A stretch of DNA of 64,000 nucleotides, taken from assembly GCA_022661535.1 (NCBI GenBank), contig JAKULF010000010.1, positions 2,356,001 through 2,420,000 of the forward strand, read 5' to 3'. The notes under the pieces are model-generated. The model did no database searches and was not told where the DNA came from. It saw only the letters and a list, made by a program, of their open reading frames with translations. Shown piece after piece: positions 35,347 to 47,165 of the stretch; within the stretch, counting starts at the first letter, position 1; every line of letters starts with the position of its first letter. The DNA is from Eutypa lata (taxonomy: Eukaryota; Ascomycota; Sordariomycetes; Xylariales; Diatrypaceae). The position numbers and the translations under genes were made by a program.

Positions 35347-36357
35347 ATGGCGGGCCCAACCTCGAAGAAACGAAACCACCAAGACTTCGGCTCTAAGGCA
35401 AAGTCGCAGAGACCGACCAAGAAACAAAAGAAGCAATTTCAATACCACAGTGACTCGGATGAGGAGGAACCTTCAAATCCCAACTTCAAACCTGTGAACC
35501 TCTTAGACTCAGATAACGAAGACCTCGACAACATAGCCGTCGATGATGTCCCATCGGCATCTGGATCAGGCTCTGAATCATCAGGCTCGGAGATAGATCA
35601 GAAAGCAGTCAAGGCAGCGCTACGGAACAAGAAGCGGAAAGCCCAACAGCCGGCGAAAGACGCACCCCCATCCGCATCCAACTCAGAAGCAGAACCAGAA
35701 GTAGGCAATGGCTCTAACAACGATGGCTCATCATCATCATCAGAGGGAGAAGAAGAAGAAGAAGACGGCGACGAATACTCAGACGACGACGATGACCAAG
35801 TAACGCGCAAAAATGGCAATAGTAAATCAAAGCGCAACGACCCGTCCGCCTTCGCAACCTCCATCTCCAAGATCCTATCGACGAAGCTGTCGACGACGCG
35901 GCGCGTGGACCCGGTCCTCGCGCGCAGCGCCGACGCCCAGAATGCGGCACGGGAGGTGGTCGACAGCGCGCTCGAGGCCAAGGCGCGCAAGCAGATGCGG
36001 GAGCAGCGGCGGCTGGCCCAGGAGAAGGGGCGGGTGCGCGACGTCCTGGGCGGTGGGGTGAACGATGCGACTACTGCTCCTGACCAGCTAGGAGATGGGA
36101 GCGGGGTTGTCGTGTACACGCAGCAGTCGGAGCGCCGGCTGCGCAAGGTCGCCCATCGCGGCGTCGTGGTGCTGTTCCGCGCCGTGCGCGAGGCGCAGGA
36201 GAGGGCCGCGCAGGCGGAGCGCGATGCCCGCAAGGAGGGCGTGTACGGCGTGAAGACTCGCGAGGAGAAGGTTAGCGAGATGAGTCGGCAGGGTTTCCTG
36301 GATTTGATCGCCAATGGTGGGGGGAAGATGAAGAAAGGTGGGTTAGAGGAGGCATAG
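35347..36357 (+). CDS. RRP15: Ribosomal RNA-processing protein 15 (Rrp15)
   Basis: Nucleolar factor for 25S/5.8S rRNA maturation and 60S assembly; 336 residues from the ATG at 35347 (MAGPTSKKRNHQ, context ACAATGG). A start 12 codons upstream is possible but gives an unusual leader. The N-terminal half is charged and disordered with KKQKKQ-type basic and long Asp/Glu/Ser acidic runs, typical of nucleolar proteins. The Rrp15p domain lies at about 165-320: DPSAFATSISKILSTKLS, DPVLARS, RVRDVLGGG, ERRLRKVAHRGVVVLFRAV and the C-terminal KVSEMSRQGFLDLI, which is the family's end motif. No intron. Length fits the fungal family. It converges with the ferredoxin gene, with about 350 bases between the stops. 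Confidence 0.93.
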   Translation: MAGPTSKKRNHQDFGSKAKSQRPTKKQKKQFQYHSDSDEEEPSNPNFKPVNLLDSDNEDLDNIAVDDVPSASGSGSESSGSEIDQKAVKAALRNKKRKAQQPAKDAPPSASNSEAEPEVGNGSNNDGSSSSSEGEEEEEDGDEYSDDDDDQVTRKNGNSKSKRNDPSAFATSISKILSTKLSTTRRVDPVLARSADAQNAAREVVDSALEAKARKQMREQRRLAQEKGRVRDVLGGGVNDATTAPDQLGDGSGVVVYTQQSERRLRKVAHRGVVVLFRAVREAQERAAQAERDARKEGVYGVKTREEKVSEMSRQGFLDLIANGGGKMKKGGLEEA

Positions 36358-36703
36358 GAGAGAGTTGTAAACGTCTATGATAATAGAGGGTAAGGTGAGG
36401 AGAAAATTACGGCGGTACTATAGGAGGATATAAACAAAGAGGGAAGAATGGCATGGCCTCGTAATCATTGTCATCATCGGAGTTGGGTCGATTCTATTTT
36501 CCCCCGACTTCGTCTGTGTCCGCTCAAACGTCGGAATGGTAGACACTAAATGTACAGATATCTGACTCTTAGCCAAAAGCTGAAGTCCCAGTTCTCAACA
36601 ACCACCCGTGCATTTCCTGTATTGCAACTTTCTACACACACATATATATACAGACCATTCCGCCTACTTTTATTTGATTCTCTATAAACAATAATCACAC
36701 TCG
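36358..36703. other. Short convergent 3' spacer
   Basis: 346 bases between the RRP15 and ferredoxin stops; AT-rich, no gene. Confidence 0.5.
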
Positions 36704-37374
36704 TCACTTATCTGCAAAATCGCTCGCCTGCAGATTCCGCGTCATAGTCGGCAGCTTCACCTTCAGCCCATCCAGCTCCTTAGTCATAACCACTTGGCAT
36801 CCTAGACGACTCGTTTCCGTTAAGCCGAAGGCCAAGTCCAGCATATCGTTCTCATCGTCCTCGGGCTCGGGCATACGATCGTAAAACTCCTCGTCCAGGA
36901 CAATGATATGGCACGTCGAGCAAGCGCAAGAGCCCCCGCACGCCCCCTCCATCTCCAGGTCGTGCGCCTGTGCTACATCTAGGAGGTTGTCGCCCTTGTT
37001 CACGGCGATCTTGTGCTCGCGGCTCTCCTTATCTATGAATGTCACCCAGAGCCTGTATAAGGAAGATATAGGGTTAGTAGGAGAAGATATGTAGGTACAG
37101 CTACAGCTTGGTCCCATTAGGGAGGGGAGAGAGAATCATACTCTTCGCCTTTCTTTGGGGGGTCTATGTGCCCGTGTAATCTAGAGGGGGTAGTTGTGAA
37201 GGTTCGTAGTATTAATCTTGAGGGGTTCGCCCGAGTGTATATCCGAGTGCTCCGACTTATTGGCGTTATCGAAGAGCTTATAGACGATATGAAGCGGCTT
37301 GTATGCCGCATTGACTGTTGTGAGGGGTATGAGAGCTGCTGGAAGCTTCGAAATATTGATTTAGGTGTCGCCAT
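36704..37374 (-). CDS. YAH1: Mitochondrial [2Fe-2S] ferredoxin (adrenodoxin type)
   Basis: Electron carrier for mitochondrial Fe-S cluster assembly and haem A synthesis; 193 residues. Exons 37374-37142 and 37052-36704, joined by an 89-base intron (GTATGA, TACTAAC branch, ACAG) that restores GEELWVTFIDKE. The first 65 or so residues are Ser/Arg-rich without acids, a clear mitochondrial presequence. The cluster motif is GACGGSCACSTCH, giving C-x5-C-x2-C, with the fourth Cys in RLGCQV. DEEFYDRMPEPEDDENDMLD is the acidic helix that docks ferredoxin reductase, and LGLTETS-like residues follow (FGLTETSRLGC). An extra Cys lies within the cluster loop. Complete and of normal length. The gene symbol is by orthology to yeast Yah1. 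Confidence 0.94.
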
Positions 37375-38183
37375 GACTTCGTTATATACGTTCGAGTCAC
37401 AATGCGACTGACTCTTCTATGAACCGAAGAATTCGGAGATCGGGGGTGGGAGGAGAGCCGGAGGGACGTATAGAGGGGATTTGGAACCACCTAGTTATAT
37501 ATCCCGAGATCGCAATACCACAACGACGACTATAGTTAATGCGCTGGTAATGGCACAGCTGGCACAATTATAACAGGTTAACGAGAGTCTGAACTCGTGT
37601 AGAGTAGGAATTTGTTATGCATGCGATATGTACAGTGAGAAGCAGAGTAGAACCAACTTGACTTGTTGATTCGCCGGCAATAAAAAAAAATATGGGATGA
37701 ATTGGACAAAATCTAGCTCCGATAAGTGACGACTTCCAGTGGCTGCAGTGCTTATCGGTCCAGTTTCTTGGCCCGGGGTTCGCTTGACCGAGGGGTCGGC
37801 CGAATTGGACAACAGTTGATTCGTCGAATTCATGGGAGCAATTAAAAGTCTTAGAGCTCTAGAGTCTAGTTGGATAATTAGAGATCCTTTAACCCGTTAT
37901 ACTTGGATAAGAGCATTCAAACTGCCCAGTTGCATTACTTTGTCTTATAGTACTAATTATCATGATCCCGTCGTAGATGCACTTATCAATATCGTACCAG
38001 CCAGCTTAGGTAGCACTCGTTATCGGCGGTGGTGGTGCACTGGGAATAATTTATCTAATCAGGAAACCAACCACCACTTTTATACACTGCGAACGAATGC
38101 TTACAGCACAATATAATGCGAAATAAAACTAAGTACTAGGTGCCTACATAACAGTTAAAATTGAGGATTGTTAAATCACCGAC
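37375..38183. other. Divergent promoter region between ferredoxin and UGO1
   Basis: About 0.8 kb. A direct repeat GAATTGGACAA occurs at about 37698 and 37801, and a CCGATAAG/CTTATCGG inverted pair lies between them. No gene seen. Confidence 0.45.
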
Positions 38184-39929
38184 ATGAGTAGCCCGAGAGA
38201 AGGCGTAAATCCGTTACGCCCATATTATATACCGCCCACCATCGGAGAACAGAACGAATCTATACCACCCCGACCCAACCCGTTTTCACATGCAAATACG
38301 ACGACGACAACCTCCTCTTCCAGCAATAGTAACATATATGCCTCCAAGGCCCGCGATATATTCCAGGACATAGACTACAAGGATTACATAAATGACTCGT
38401 CACCGTCTACAATCCAGTCGGCCAAGAGCCTGGTCGATGAGCTGCTATGGAAGTACACGTCAGTGTTGATGGCCCAACCCTTCGAGGTAGCCAAGACGAT
38501 ACTACAAGTCCGGATCCAGGATGACCTAGGAAGCTTGCACGTCGTACCGTTTACTCCTGCTCCAAGTCATCGCCCAAAACCGAGCATTACGAGTCCTAAG
38601 AACCCTTGGAGCCACTCCTCCGACAATGTAATGCCAATTTCCACATGTCTCGTGACCTCCTGCTAGAATAGATCCGTGGCTGACAAAAGCTTATTACAGG
38701 ACATGCAGTCAGACGAGGAGGAGGAGGAAGTAGAAAAGGAGTTACTAGACTCCGAAGACGAAGAACAAAGCTATTTCACCTCCAACGTACCCTACGCAAC
38801 ACCCACCCCGGCAGCCCGGTCATCCCACCGACGCCACCCCTCCTCACCCCCACTAACCGGCTCGCCCAAGATACCCGGCATCGGCAAATCCGCCGCCGCC
38901 GCACCAGCAGCACCAGCAACACCCGCACACCCGTACCAGCTGGGTCTGCGCCGCCCCGACGCCGTCTTCGACGTGATCTCGCAGCTGTGGTCGAAGGAGA
39001 GCGCCTGGGGCGTCTGGAAGGGCACGAACGCCACCTTCCTGTACACGGTGCTGCAGTCGCTCGTGGAGAACTGGTCGCGCAGCCTCCTGAGCGCCCTCCT
39101 CAACGTGCCCGACCTCGGCGTGAAAGACGACGTCGACCGCCTCGTCGACATCGCCTCGCCGTACCCGTGGGCCTCGCTCTGCGTGGCCGCCGCCGCCGCC
39201 GTGGCCAGCGGCCTGGCGCTCGCGCCCCTCGACCTCGTGCGCACGCGGCTCGTCGTGACGCCGACCTCCGCGTCAGCGGCGGGCCGCAGGCAGAGGCAGA
39301 GGCGGACTATCGCTACGCTGCGCGCCCTGCCGAGCTGGACCTGCCCCGTGCCCTTGATCGTGCCGACGGTGCTCAACGCGCTCGTGCACCCGCTCGTCAC
39401 GCTGTCGGCGCCGCTCGTGCTCCGGTCCCAGTTCCTCATCGACAAGGACCTGAGCCCCACCACCTTCTCCGTCGCCAAGTTTTGCACGTCCTGCGCCGCG
39501 CTGTTCGTCAAGCTGCCGCTGGAGACGGTGCTGAGGCGCGGCCAGGTCGCCGTGCTGAGGGATCCGGCGTACGTGCGCGCTGTGGAGGGCGATGGCGAGT
39601 CGTTGTTTGGAGGAGGGGGGGAGCCGAAAGATGAAGGAGATTTGGAGACCGTCGTTCAGCCTGGTACGTATAATGGTGTCCTTGGCACCATGTATAGCAT
39701 TGCGACGGAGGAGGGGTCGCGTGCCGTTGTTACACCCCAAAAGCAGCCGCAGACTAAGGGTAAAGCGGGCAAGAGGGGTGCTAAGGCGAAGCTCGCCGTC
39801 GCCGAGACGGTCTATAAGAAGGGCCAGGGCCTAGAAGGCCTCTGGAGAGGCTGGAAGGTCAGCTGGTGGGGGCTGGTTGGGCTGTGGATGGCGAATGTCG
39901 CTGGCGGCGGCGGGGAGGGCGAGTTTTGA
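38184..39929 (+). CDS. UGO1: Ugo1-like mitochondrial outer-membrane fusion protein (SLC25-related)
   Basis: Outer-membrane adaptor linking the fusion GTPases Fzo1 and Mgm1 in yeast; 557 residues here. Exons 38184-38627 and 38700-39929 with a 72-base GT-AG intron (branch GCTGAC, acceptor TTACAG); the joined frame reads SSDN then DMQSDEEEEE. The N-terminal 80 residues are polar. Three degenerate carrier signatures are visible: PFEVAKTILQV (first exon), PLDLVRTRLVV and PLETVLRRGQV. Hydrophobic helices surround them, for example WASLCVAAAAAVASGLALAP and FCTSCAALFVKLP. An acidic, Ser-rich insert follows the first signature. The layout with a long polar N-terminus and only partial carrier repeats fits fungal Ugo1 rather than a metabolite carrier. 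Confidence 0.87.
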
Positions 39930-40743
39930 AAAGAACATACGTAAACGCGAAGAAGGGAGGTCACGACAAGTTAGATGGGAGTTTCACGGTGATTGGTGGA
40001 TTGGTTGGTTGACCCCAAGTGGTGGTTTTTGGGTTTTTTTTTTATGACCGCCCAAACGCTCCTTTGGGAATGATGATGGATTTTGATTCTCTCCTCAGTA
40101 CCTAGTTTTTATCAGTGTCAGGCTCGAGCGACTTATGAGATATGCTATATATGATATCCCTCTCGTCCTTCATGTATGTAGTCACGGAAGAAAAGAAAAA
40201 AAAGACCAGAACAAAATCAAAACGAAGATGTGCATATTACATAGGTACATTTCCTGTTTTTACACATTCTGTTGTACATAAGGATTGTTTATACATTTCT
40301 ATGAACATGTCCATAACGAAACGACAGGTAAAACCCTAGAACACATATTGTATGTCTCCATGAAACATTTCGTCTCGTAATATCTGGTTTCCGTATTGTT
40401 TTCACTTGATGATTCTATTATGAAGCTATTAATAATTGAGTGCTCTTTCAAGGGGGGTTTAATCGTCAGATGCTAACCCGAACTACCTACCTGGGGGAAA
40501 CGGATGCCCTGTGCTTTCTGCATGCAGCTCTACTGACTTCATAAGATCCCTGTCTCGGTAATTTCAAAACGCGTCTTACCCGTATATTCGGCCTAAGTAT
40601 GGCAGCCATTAGTTGTTACATCAATTCATAAAACTTCAAGCCAAATATCTTTTCCTCGAACATAAAATGTGATTCTGAGCAATCCCGTTGCGAATGTCAT
40701 CGCGGGTGTTTAGGAACACGTCTCGACTTCCTATATAGCAAGG
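39930..40743. other. Intergenic region, no gene seen
   Basis: About 0.8 kb between UGO1 and the resolvase on the same strand; A-rich at 40190-40225, no recognised element. Confidence 0.5.
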
Positions 40744-42941
40744 ATGGGTATTAAAGGGTAAGCAATCGCAAATATCACATTTTACGCTGCATATCTACAT
40801 ATATATAATATATATAAGTCGATACTAAGTCATGTAAAGGCTATGGGAACAAGTGCGTAAGGTAACTCCCGGCGAGGAAGTCACGCTGGCCCAGCTGGCC
40901 GCGGACTGCGTTCGCGAGAAGGGCAGGCCCCTCCGCATCGCCGTTGATACGCCCTTTGCCGTGTTTCAGTACAATGAAGCTACGAGGCCGGTAGCTTCCT
41001 ATGGTGAATTGACCCCGAACCAAGCTGTCTAGTTAGAAGCGCCAGCATTGGGGCTAACTCAGTTGTTCTTGTTGTTCCAAGTGAATGTCAGCGGTACGCA
41101 CACCATAGGCGGCATGAACCATCCCACCCGCACACTGTACTACCACATACAGCATCTCCTGCGTACCGGCATCCAGCCGCTGTTCATCTACGACGGCCCT
41201 GGCAAGCCGTGCGTAAAGCGGCACCGGCACCACCGCTATTCGCCGACGTATGTGCCGTATGAGCCCCCGGCTGCCTCCTCGGTGCGCACCGCGGCGGACG
41301 TCGAGCGCGAGTACGACCCGCAGCACGTGACCCACCTGTCCAAGCAGATCCTCGACCTGCTCGGGATTCCCTGGGCCGTCGCGCCCGGGGAAGCCGAGGC
41401 CGCGTGCGCACGCCTGGAGCAGGCGGGCGTCGTGGATGCTGTGCTGACTCGGGACGGCGACGCCTTCGTCTTCGGGAGCGCTAATGTCCTGCAGCGTCTT
41501 GACGCTGAGAACAAGGTCGCGGTCATACGCAAGTTCCGGGTGCAGGAATTGAGGGAAGCGCGCCCCCCGCTGAGACTTCTCCTGGCGCTCATGGCGGGAG
41601 GCGACTATGACGATGGCGTGCCCGGCTGCGGTCCTGCCGTAGCTATTGAGGCTGCCAGGGCGGGATACAGCGGGGAGCTTTGGGCGTTGCTTCTTGCTGG
41701 CAGACCGACGAAGGCGTGGAGAGAGAGGCTGGTGGATGAATTGCGGACTAACAGCAAAGGCCGCTTCAGCTGCAGATGGGGTGCTGTGGCAAACGCCATA
41801 CCGAATACATTTCCCGATCCGCGGATTGCAAATTATTATCTGAACCCAACAGTTTCGTCAAGAGGGGAATTAGAAGAGGTTGGCGGATCTATTAATCGGC
41901 ATGAGGAGACCGATGTTCGAGGTCTACGGCAGTGGACTGCGAAGTATTTCGATTGGAAGTATGCATACCACGCTTGCAAGTTCGTCAATAACCTTACGCT
42001 GGCCCTGCTCGCTCGTAAACTCATGATCCATTTCGAGACGGGAATCGATGGCTCTCATTTGATAAGGGCCATTCACGGCGAGAAATCCATGGGTAAACAG
42101 GGTGAGGAGGCTGTTAACGACAATAGCGAGCCTACTCTCCTGCTAAGAGTCTCTTACTATCCCGCCACAGTCATAGATATTGACGTCTCTGGGGAGCCCG
42201 TCGTTGAGGGGTACAAGGCGAACATGGCAAAGCTATTCGACCCCCAAAAAGAGGCGCGTGATTGGATTCCTATGTGGATGTTAGAAAGGGGTGCTCCGAC
42301 AGCTTTCAAAAGCTGGAAAGAGGGATTGGCCGAGAAGAACAACAAGAAAGCTCCTAAGAAACGGGTGTCTGCTGTAGACTCCGGAAATAATACCCCAGCG
42401 AAGAGACCGCGCGGCCGTCCACAGAAAGAACGCTCCAAGAATGCCGAATCGCCGGAGATGCCGCAAACTACCGGGGCGCCGAACGATGCTCCTGCTTCGA
42501 ACACGCCATTGCCCACCTGCAGAAAGTCACATGAACCTAGCAGCAAATTAATAATAATTAAGTCGTCTCCAAACCGGTCACCTGCATCCAGTCACATCTC
42601 GTACGAGCGCAGGTTCGCGTTCCCAGTCCAGCGCCCCCAGCGAGTTTCCAGATCTCGCATTCTTATTCGGCAGTGGTGGTCGAACGACGCGGGAGCAGAT
42701 CTCATACGATGCTCCCGCCCGCCGCGGCGGCAAATCGCAAAGCGTGGTACTCACTAAAGCTAGCGCCAGTGCCAGTCAGAGTGGCATTGATAAGGTTGTT
42801 ACCCCGAGTCATGGTTTCATTGACAAGGACGACCAATCCAAAGATGGGACAGATACGAGAAGACGTACTAGACGGGGGAATATGAGCGCGGGTTTGGTGG
42901 ACTCAATTGCTGCGGATGTGATTGATCTCACCTCAGACTGA
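40744..42941 (+). CDS. YEN1: GEN1/Yen1-type Holliday-junction resolvase (XPG/FEN family)
   Basis: Structure-specific nuclease of the XPG superfamily that would cut Holliday junctions. Exon 1 is only 14 bases (40744-40757, MGIKG), then 40840-41003 and 41109 onwards. Joined, the start reads MGIKGLWEQVRKVTPGEEVT and then RIAVDTPFAVFQYN, the XPG N-domain with the catalytic Asp in AVD. The XPG I-domain holds GEAEAACARLEQAGVVDAVL and TRDGDAFVFG with its acidic metal ligands. A helix-hairpin-helix-like region (MAGGDYDDGVPGCGPAVA) follows. Near residue 440 the part DWIPMWMLERGAPTAFKSW resembles the GEN1 chromodomain-like region. The Lys/Arg-rich tail changes frame near 42595-42680: the remaining tail to VIDLTSD at 42941 is in another frame. 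A short intron (candidate donor GTACGA at 42601) or a frameshift is needed; I could not decide. Confidence 0.85.
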
Positions 42942-43896
42942 ACAGCGTGTTCCAGACAAGAAAGAGGCGGTGTTCCTTCTTGCTATGCATCTAGGTACAT
43001 AGTATAGAAGGTCGTATTGTGCAGAAGACGTCATGGTTCTTCATAGAAGCGAACTAGTGTTGTGCATTTGCTCGATTCAAGCCTCCCATAGAGGCTCACG
43101 TAATTTCACGTCTAGAGCGAGGTATTTATGTGTTATGAGATATAGTTCACCAAACGAACACCTAAATGATAGGCACTAGCTAGCGTATTGAAAATGCGAG
43201 GCAATGTTCACAAGAAGACTGTAGAAAGAAAAGCTCATTGACTAGGAAGATCTCACGATAGCTCACGAAGACAGAGATGGTTCAGGAGGCAAAGTTTGAG
43301 TGTGTTTGGATGTTTCATTTCTTTCAATTAACTTTGAGAGTTTCTGTTCTGAAGACCATAAAAATTGGTCTGTAGTCCTCTAGAGAGTGGCTTATAAGCC
43401 CTGTCCTGCTGCTATAAAATAAGAGCTAATAGTTACACATATTTTGATGATCTATCATCCCATTTGCATCCATCCGCAGAGGCCAAAAAAAAAAAAGTCT
43501 TCTTCTTGTCTAACTTGGTTTTGAATCTTAAAAAAACGCCCGGGTATAGTAAGTAGTTTGTATAAGATGCAAAACTTTTCATTAGAACAAGACAAAAAAC
43601 GCCCGCTGGCCGCTCGCTCTTTCTTCTCCTTCGCGAAATGCGATGCAATGCAATGCAATGCAAATGCTGATCAAAATGATGTCCGGAACGCCTGCCTGCT
43701 GCCGTAGTAGCCCCCTTTTCCCCCTGTACGCCTGCTGATAAAAAGACAAATGAAAAAAAAAAAGAATCGGTCGTGATAATCGCGCCGGTGATAGTACAAT
43801 CTCCAACAGCGCTTGTGTATGTATGTCGTTCACTCATTTCATTTGAACTGGATTCGATTCGATTCGGTTTGTTTTGTTTTGTTGAGCTCGATTTGT
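42942..43896. other. Convergent 3' region, no gene seen
   Basis: About 0.95 kb between the resolvase and the His-rich gene. Contains A runs and a short GCAAT-type pentamer repeat at about 43638-43664. Confidence 0.5.
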
Positions 43897-44583
43897 TTAC
43901 TCGTAAAACCGCTCCGACCATTCAAGCTCATCCACAGCAGCTGCAGGCCACAACGACATCAAGGGCCCCTCGATACTCGAGACGTGATGCTCACGCGGGA
44001 CTCTGTTCGTGGGGGCGACGACCTTCTCGCGAGCCATAGATGCGGCGGAGGAAGCGGAGGACCGCCTCCTCAGCGAGGGGGACAGCTCGTCCGCCTGTCG
44101 GCCCAGAAACACCGGCCACTCGAAGTCGTCGTCCGAGCTGCACATGGTGCCTCCGCGGCGCCGCGGCACGGGTGACGGGGGGATCTCGAAGTCTAGGTCG
44201 TCATCTTGCTGGTGGTTGTAGTGGTGGTGCTCCCAGGCCCCCTCCTCGAGCACGGCGCTCTCGTTGTCGCTGAGGTCGGCCCCGTTGTCCGAGAATAACG
44301 GGGTGTGGGTCCCGCTGCTCGCGGGGGCCGTGAGAGGTGTCAGTGACCCATCGAGGTTGTCATGGTGGTCATGGTGGTGGTGGTGATGATGGTGATGATG
44401 ATGATGAGCGTGCTCAATGGCCGAGCCCGCGTACAGGAGGTGCGAGAGGTCGTCCTCGTTGTAGATGGCGACCTGCGCCACTGCGGATTGCAGCTTGGTG
44501 TTGGTCTTGGTTGCCGTCGACTTTGTCGTCGAGGCCGGGATTTGCATGGATGTCTGATCGAGCATGAAGATATCGCCCTGCAT
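43897..44583 (-). CDS. Fungal protein with polyhistidine tract, function unknown
   Basis: Single exon, 228 residues. The N-terminal 55 residues (MQGDIFMLDQTSMQIPAST and YNEDDLSHLLYAGSAIEHA) are followed by an almost pure run of 12 His and a few Asp/His. The rest is acidic and Ser/Pro-rich, with LDFEIPPSPVPRRRGG, DDDFEWPVFLG and a short Trp/acidic C-terminus LEWSERFYE. DNA coding is by mixed CAT/CAC codons. No catalytic domain is recognised; such proteins are mostly disordered, and His runs can bind metal or mark nuclear speckle proteins, which is only a family-level hint. The frame is supported by high third-position GC and by the absence of stops, against a low-GC surround. Confidence 0.55.
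   Translation of the reverse strand: MQGDIFMLDQTSMQIPASTTKSTATKTNTKLQSAVAQVAIYNEDDLSHLLYAGSAIEHAHHHHHHHHHHHHDHHDNLDGSLTPLTAPASSGTHTPLFSDNGADLSDNESAVLEEGAWEHHHYNHQQDDDLDFEIPPSPVPRRRGGTMCSSDDDFEWPVFLGRQADELSPSLRRRSSASSAASMAREKVVAPTNRVPREHHVSSIEGPLMSLWPAAAVDELEWSERFYE
44361..44407. repeat. Triplet run encoding the His tract
   Basis: GTG/ATG units on the + strand read as CAC/CAT codons on the minus strand. A second short GAT run lies at about 44660-44677, upstream of the start codon. Confidence 0.85.
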
Positions 44584-47165
44584 TTTGGTAATGTGGTAGG
44601 TAGAGAAGGTAGAGAGAAAGGTAGTGGTATGTATGTTGGTTGTTTATTGTGTGACTCTGCTGATGATGATGATGATGGTCTGGGGAAGTGAAGAATAACG
44701 AAAACCAGATCTCAGATTTCGGCGTCCATCCGGCGGAAATATATCCAACGGCCAAGACTCCCAACTGAGACCATCTATCGCGGAGAGCCACGAAGGGGGT
44801 TTGCCTGCTCTGGGGCTGGACTGGGCGTGTACGGCCGCTTCGTGAAACTATGTGCTACTACTACGGCACCATATGGGTCGACGGATGAAATGATCCTAGG
44901 CCATTAATCATCTAAGGGACGAAAATCAAACGGCAGGGCAATTGAAGGCAGGGCAAGGGTCCCGGGGTGAATCCAGGAACGAGAAAAAAATAAAAAAAAT
45001 AAACTCCCTACCTCTCCCGAGTGCTAGAGAGCTTTCAGTCTAACGTTAGTTGGGATGTTGCTTAGCCCTGTCACGTTCAAGTTAAACTCCCATAACTGAA
45101 CTTCGAGACCGGGAACTATCCATAGTCACCTTACTACATGTGGGCACTCAAGCCTGGGCGTTGTTGTTGCAGCAGCGGCGGTCCAGTTGTGCGATCGATC
45201 GGAACGCCGCGTACCTAGCGCTAAAACGAAGAGACACGACAAAAAGGTTAATTGGCATGGAAACTTTCTGAACTGCGGTGGCGTGTCGCCCAGCAAAATC
45301 TCTCCCGTAGCTCGTACGATCGGAGACTGCCGGCGGATCGTCACGATGTGGGCCCTCGGAATCGTCCACATGCATCTAAATTTTTTAATCTACATCTGCA
45401 TGTGCACATGCCATTTTTTTCTTAGTTTCGTCGTCTCTTTTGCATACCTCGCGCGAGCATGAATCATGAGTCGTGATGATACGGTTTCAGATGTCAGGAA
45501 GCTATTCTGATGGCACTTTTCGGAGTAGCGGCAGTACGATGAGCAGGTTTATAACATAGGATGTTAATTGTACGAAAGTCGATTGATGAGAAACAGTTTG
45601 CAGCTCCCTCATTGCCGTCCCTCCCTGTCTTTGCTTTGCCAAGCTGTGAAGAGTGGGGCCGCTCTACATACAGCATGCATGCAACCCAAGATGCAGCGAA
45701 ATCGACACATGAAGTTCATGAACCCCCACTACTACAACCCTATAGACCCAGATAGCCAGGATGGGCTACGATCTAGGCTAATGGCGATGAATCAATAATA
45801 GATTCCAGAGTTCCATAAGTGTAGCGTTCCATCGAAATGCAGCCTTTCTTGGCATATCACTGCAACAGAGTCTATAACTAATTCCCAGCCATTAACTAGA
45901 AGACTTGTCTAGGAACTGGTGTGGCTGATCCAAGCTATGAACCGTCCAGTGAACGGTCTATCAGAGCTGTGTATGATGGTTTTAACCCCCTTCTGTTGAC
46001 TTCCTTCTGTGGACCTGGGCTCCTTGGAACAGTCGACGTAGTCCGTGAAAGTTTTAAGATGGAAGTGTCTTCCCCAGGGGATTTTACTAACTTCACAGAA
46101 CTCTTCCTGCTATTAGTAATGGCAACATTGCAGGCATAAATGAATCATAGTCTTCGCAAACACAGGGCAAAGAGCCAGTGGCGCCATCTCTGGTCCCCAG
46201 ATGCATTGAGCCTTAAATTGTGACATGGGATGGACAGATGTTCATGATGTCTAAATCGGCTGTTGAAGAGTTGTCAGACATCCCTGAAAATACGATATCC
46301 AAGTAGACAAGAACCGAAGGGGACGCATGAGATAGCTACCGTATCTAGGCGGGAAAGGAGAAATGACATCGGTGAAGAATCTTGTCCAGATAGTCGACAA
46401 GTTGCTGCCAAAATAATTGACACTTTCCACCTTTTACCATACACCTACCTAGCACTTACTGATTTAACTTATATGCTTTGAATATAATACAATCAACATA
46501 TTTAAATTTCGAATAAGCTCATAATTATAATGGTAAATATAGGATAATTACTAATTACTAGTATCCAACCAAATATTACACAAATTCGAGCGTCCATCGT
46601 ATCATGTAATTTAGCAACTACTTCGTCGATATGAAAGGTCTCATTGGGCATTTATAAATATGAAATTCACTTAGTTGGTTCTTTTACTACCTGAGAGTCT
46701 AAGTCCAAGTATAACTGGCTCTATATCATGAATTCAAAGCAAGCGGAGATTGAAATTGCTCTGTGACTATTGTCTAGATAGACCGGTAGTTGTTGAGGAT
46801 CCGTATCGTCTACCGATGACCTCTTGTAGGCCATCACACACTCCATAATAAGGCTAAGTCCAATATCCTTGCGAGGAGACCCCAAGAATTACGATCACTA
46901 AGTTATGTCGATTATATTTTTTGGTGTGGACGAGGAGCCTTATGTTTTTGGCGGTCGCCGAGACGCAAAGTCTCTAGGAATTAAATATCTCCGATCCCAT
47001 CCCTTCGGGATTCGGGACCGACCATAGGTAACTAGCTTTTAGCTCATTGAATTACTGATAACATCTTGTATATATTCAAATATCGAGTATTGGTCTCTAA
47101 GAAAAGTTTTCATAAGCTCGAAAGGTTGTACGCTAATACGTATCGCGTGCAATAATCGAAGAGGG
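44584..47165. other. Long gene-poor stretch, nothing recognised
   Basis: About 2.6 kb. Open frames are short and overlapping with no domain. A small perfect hairpin-like TCCCTTCGGGA lies near 46996. No repeat family or RNA gene was found. Confidence 0.45.
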
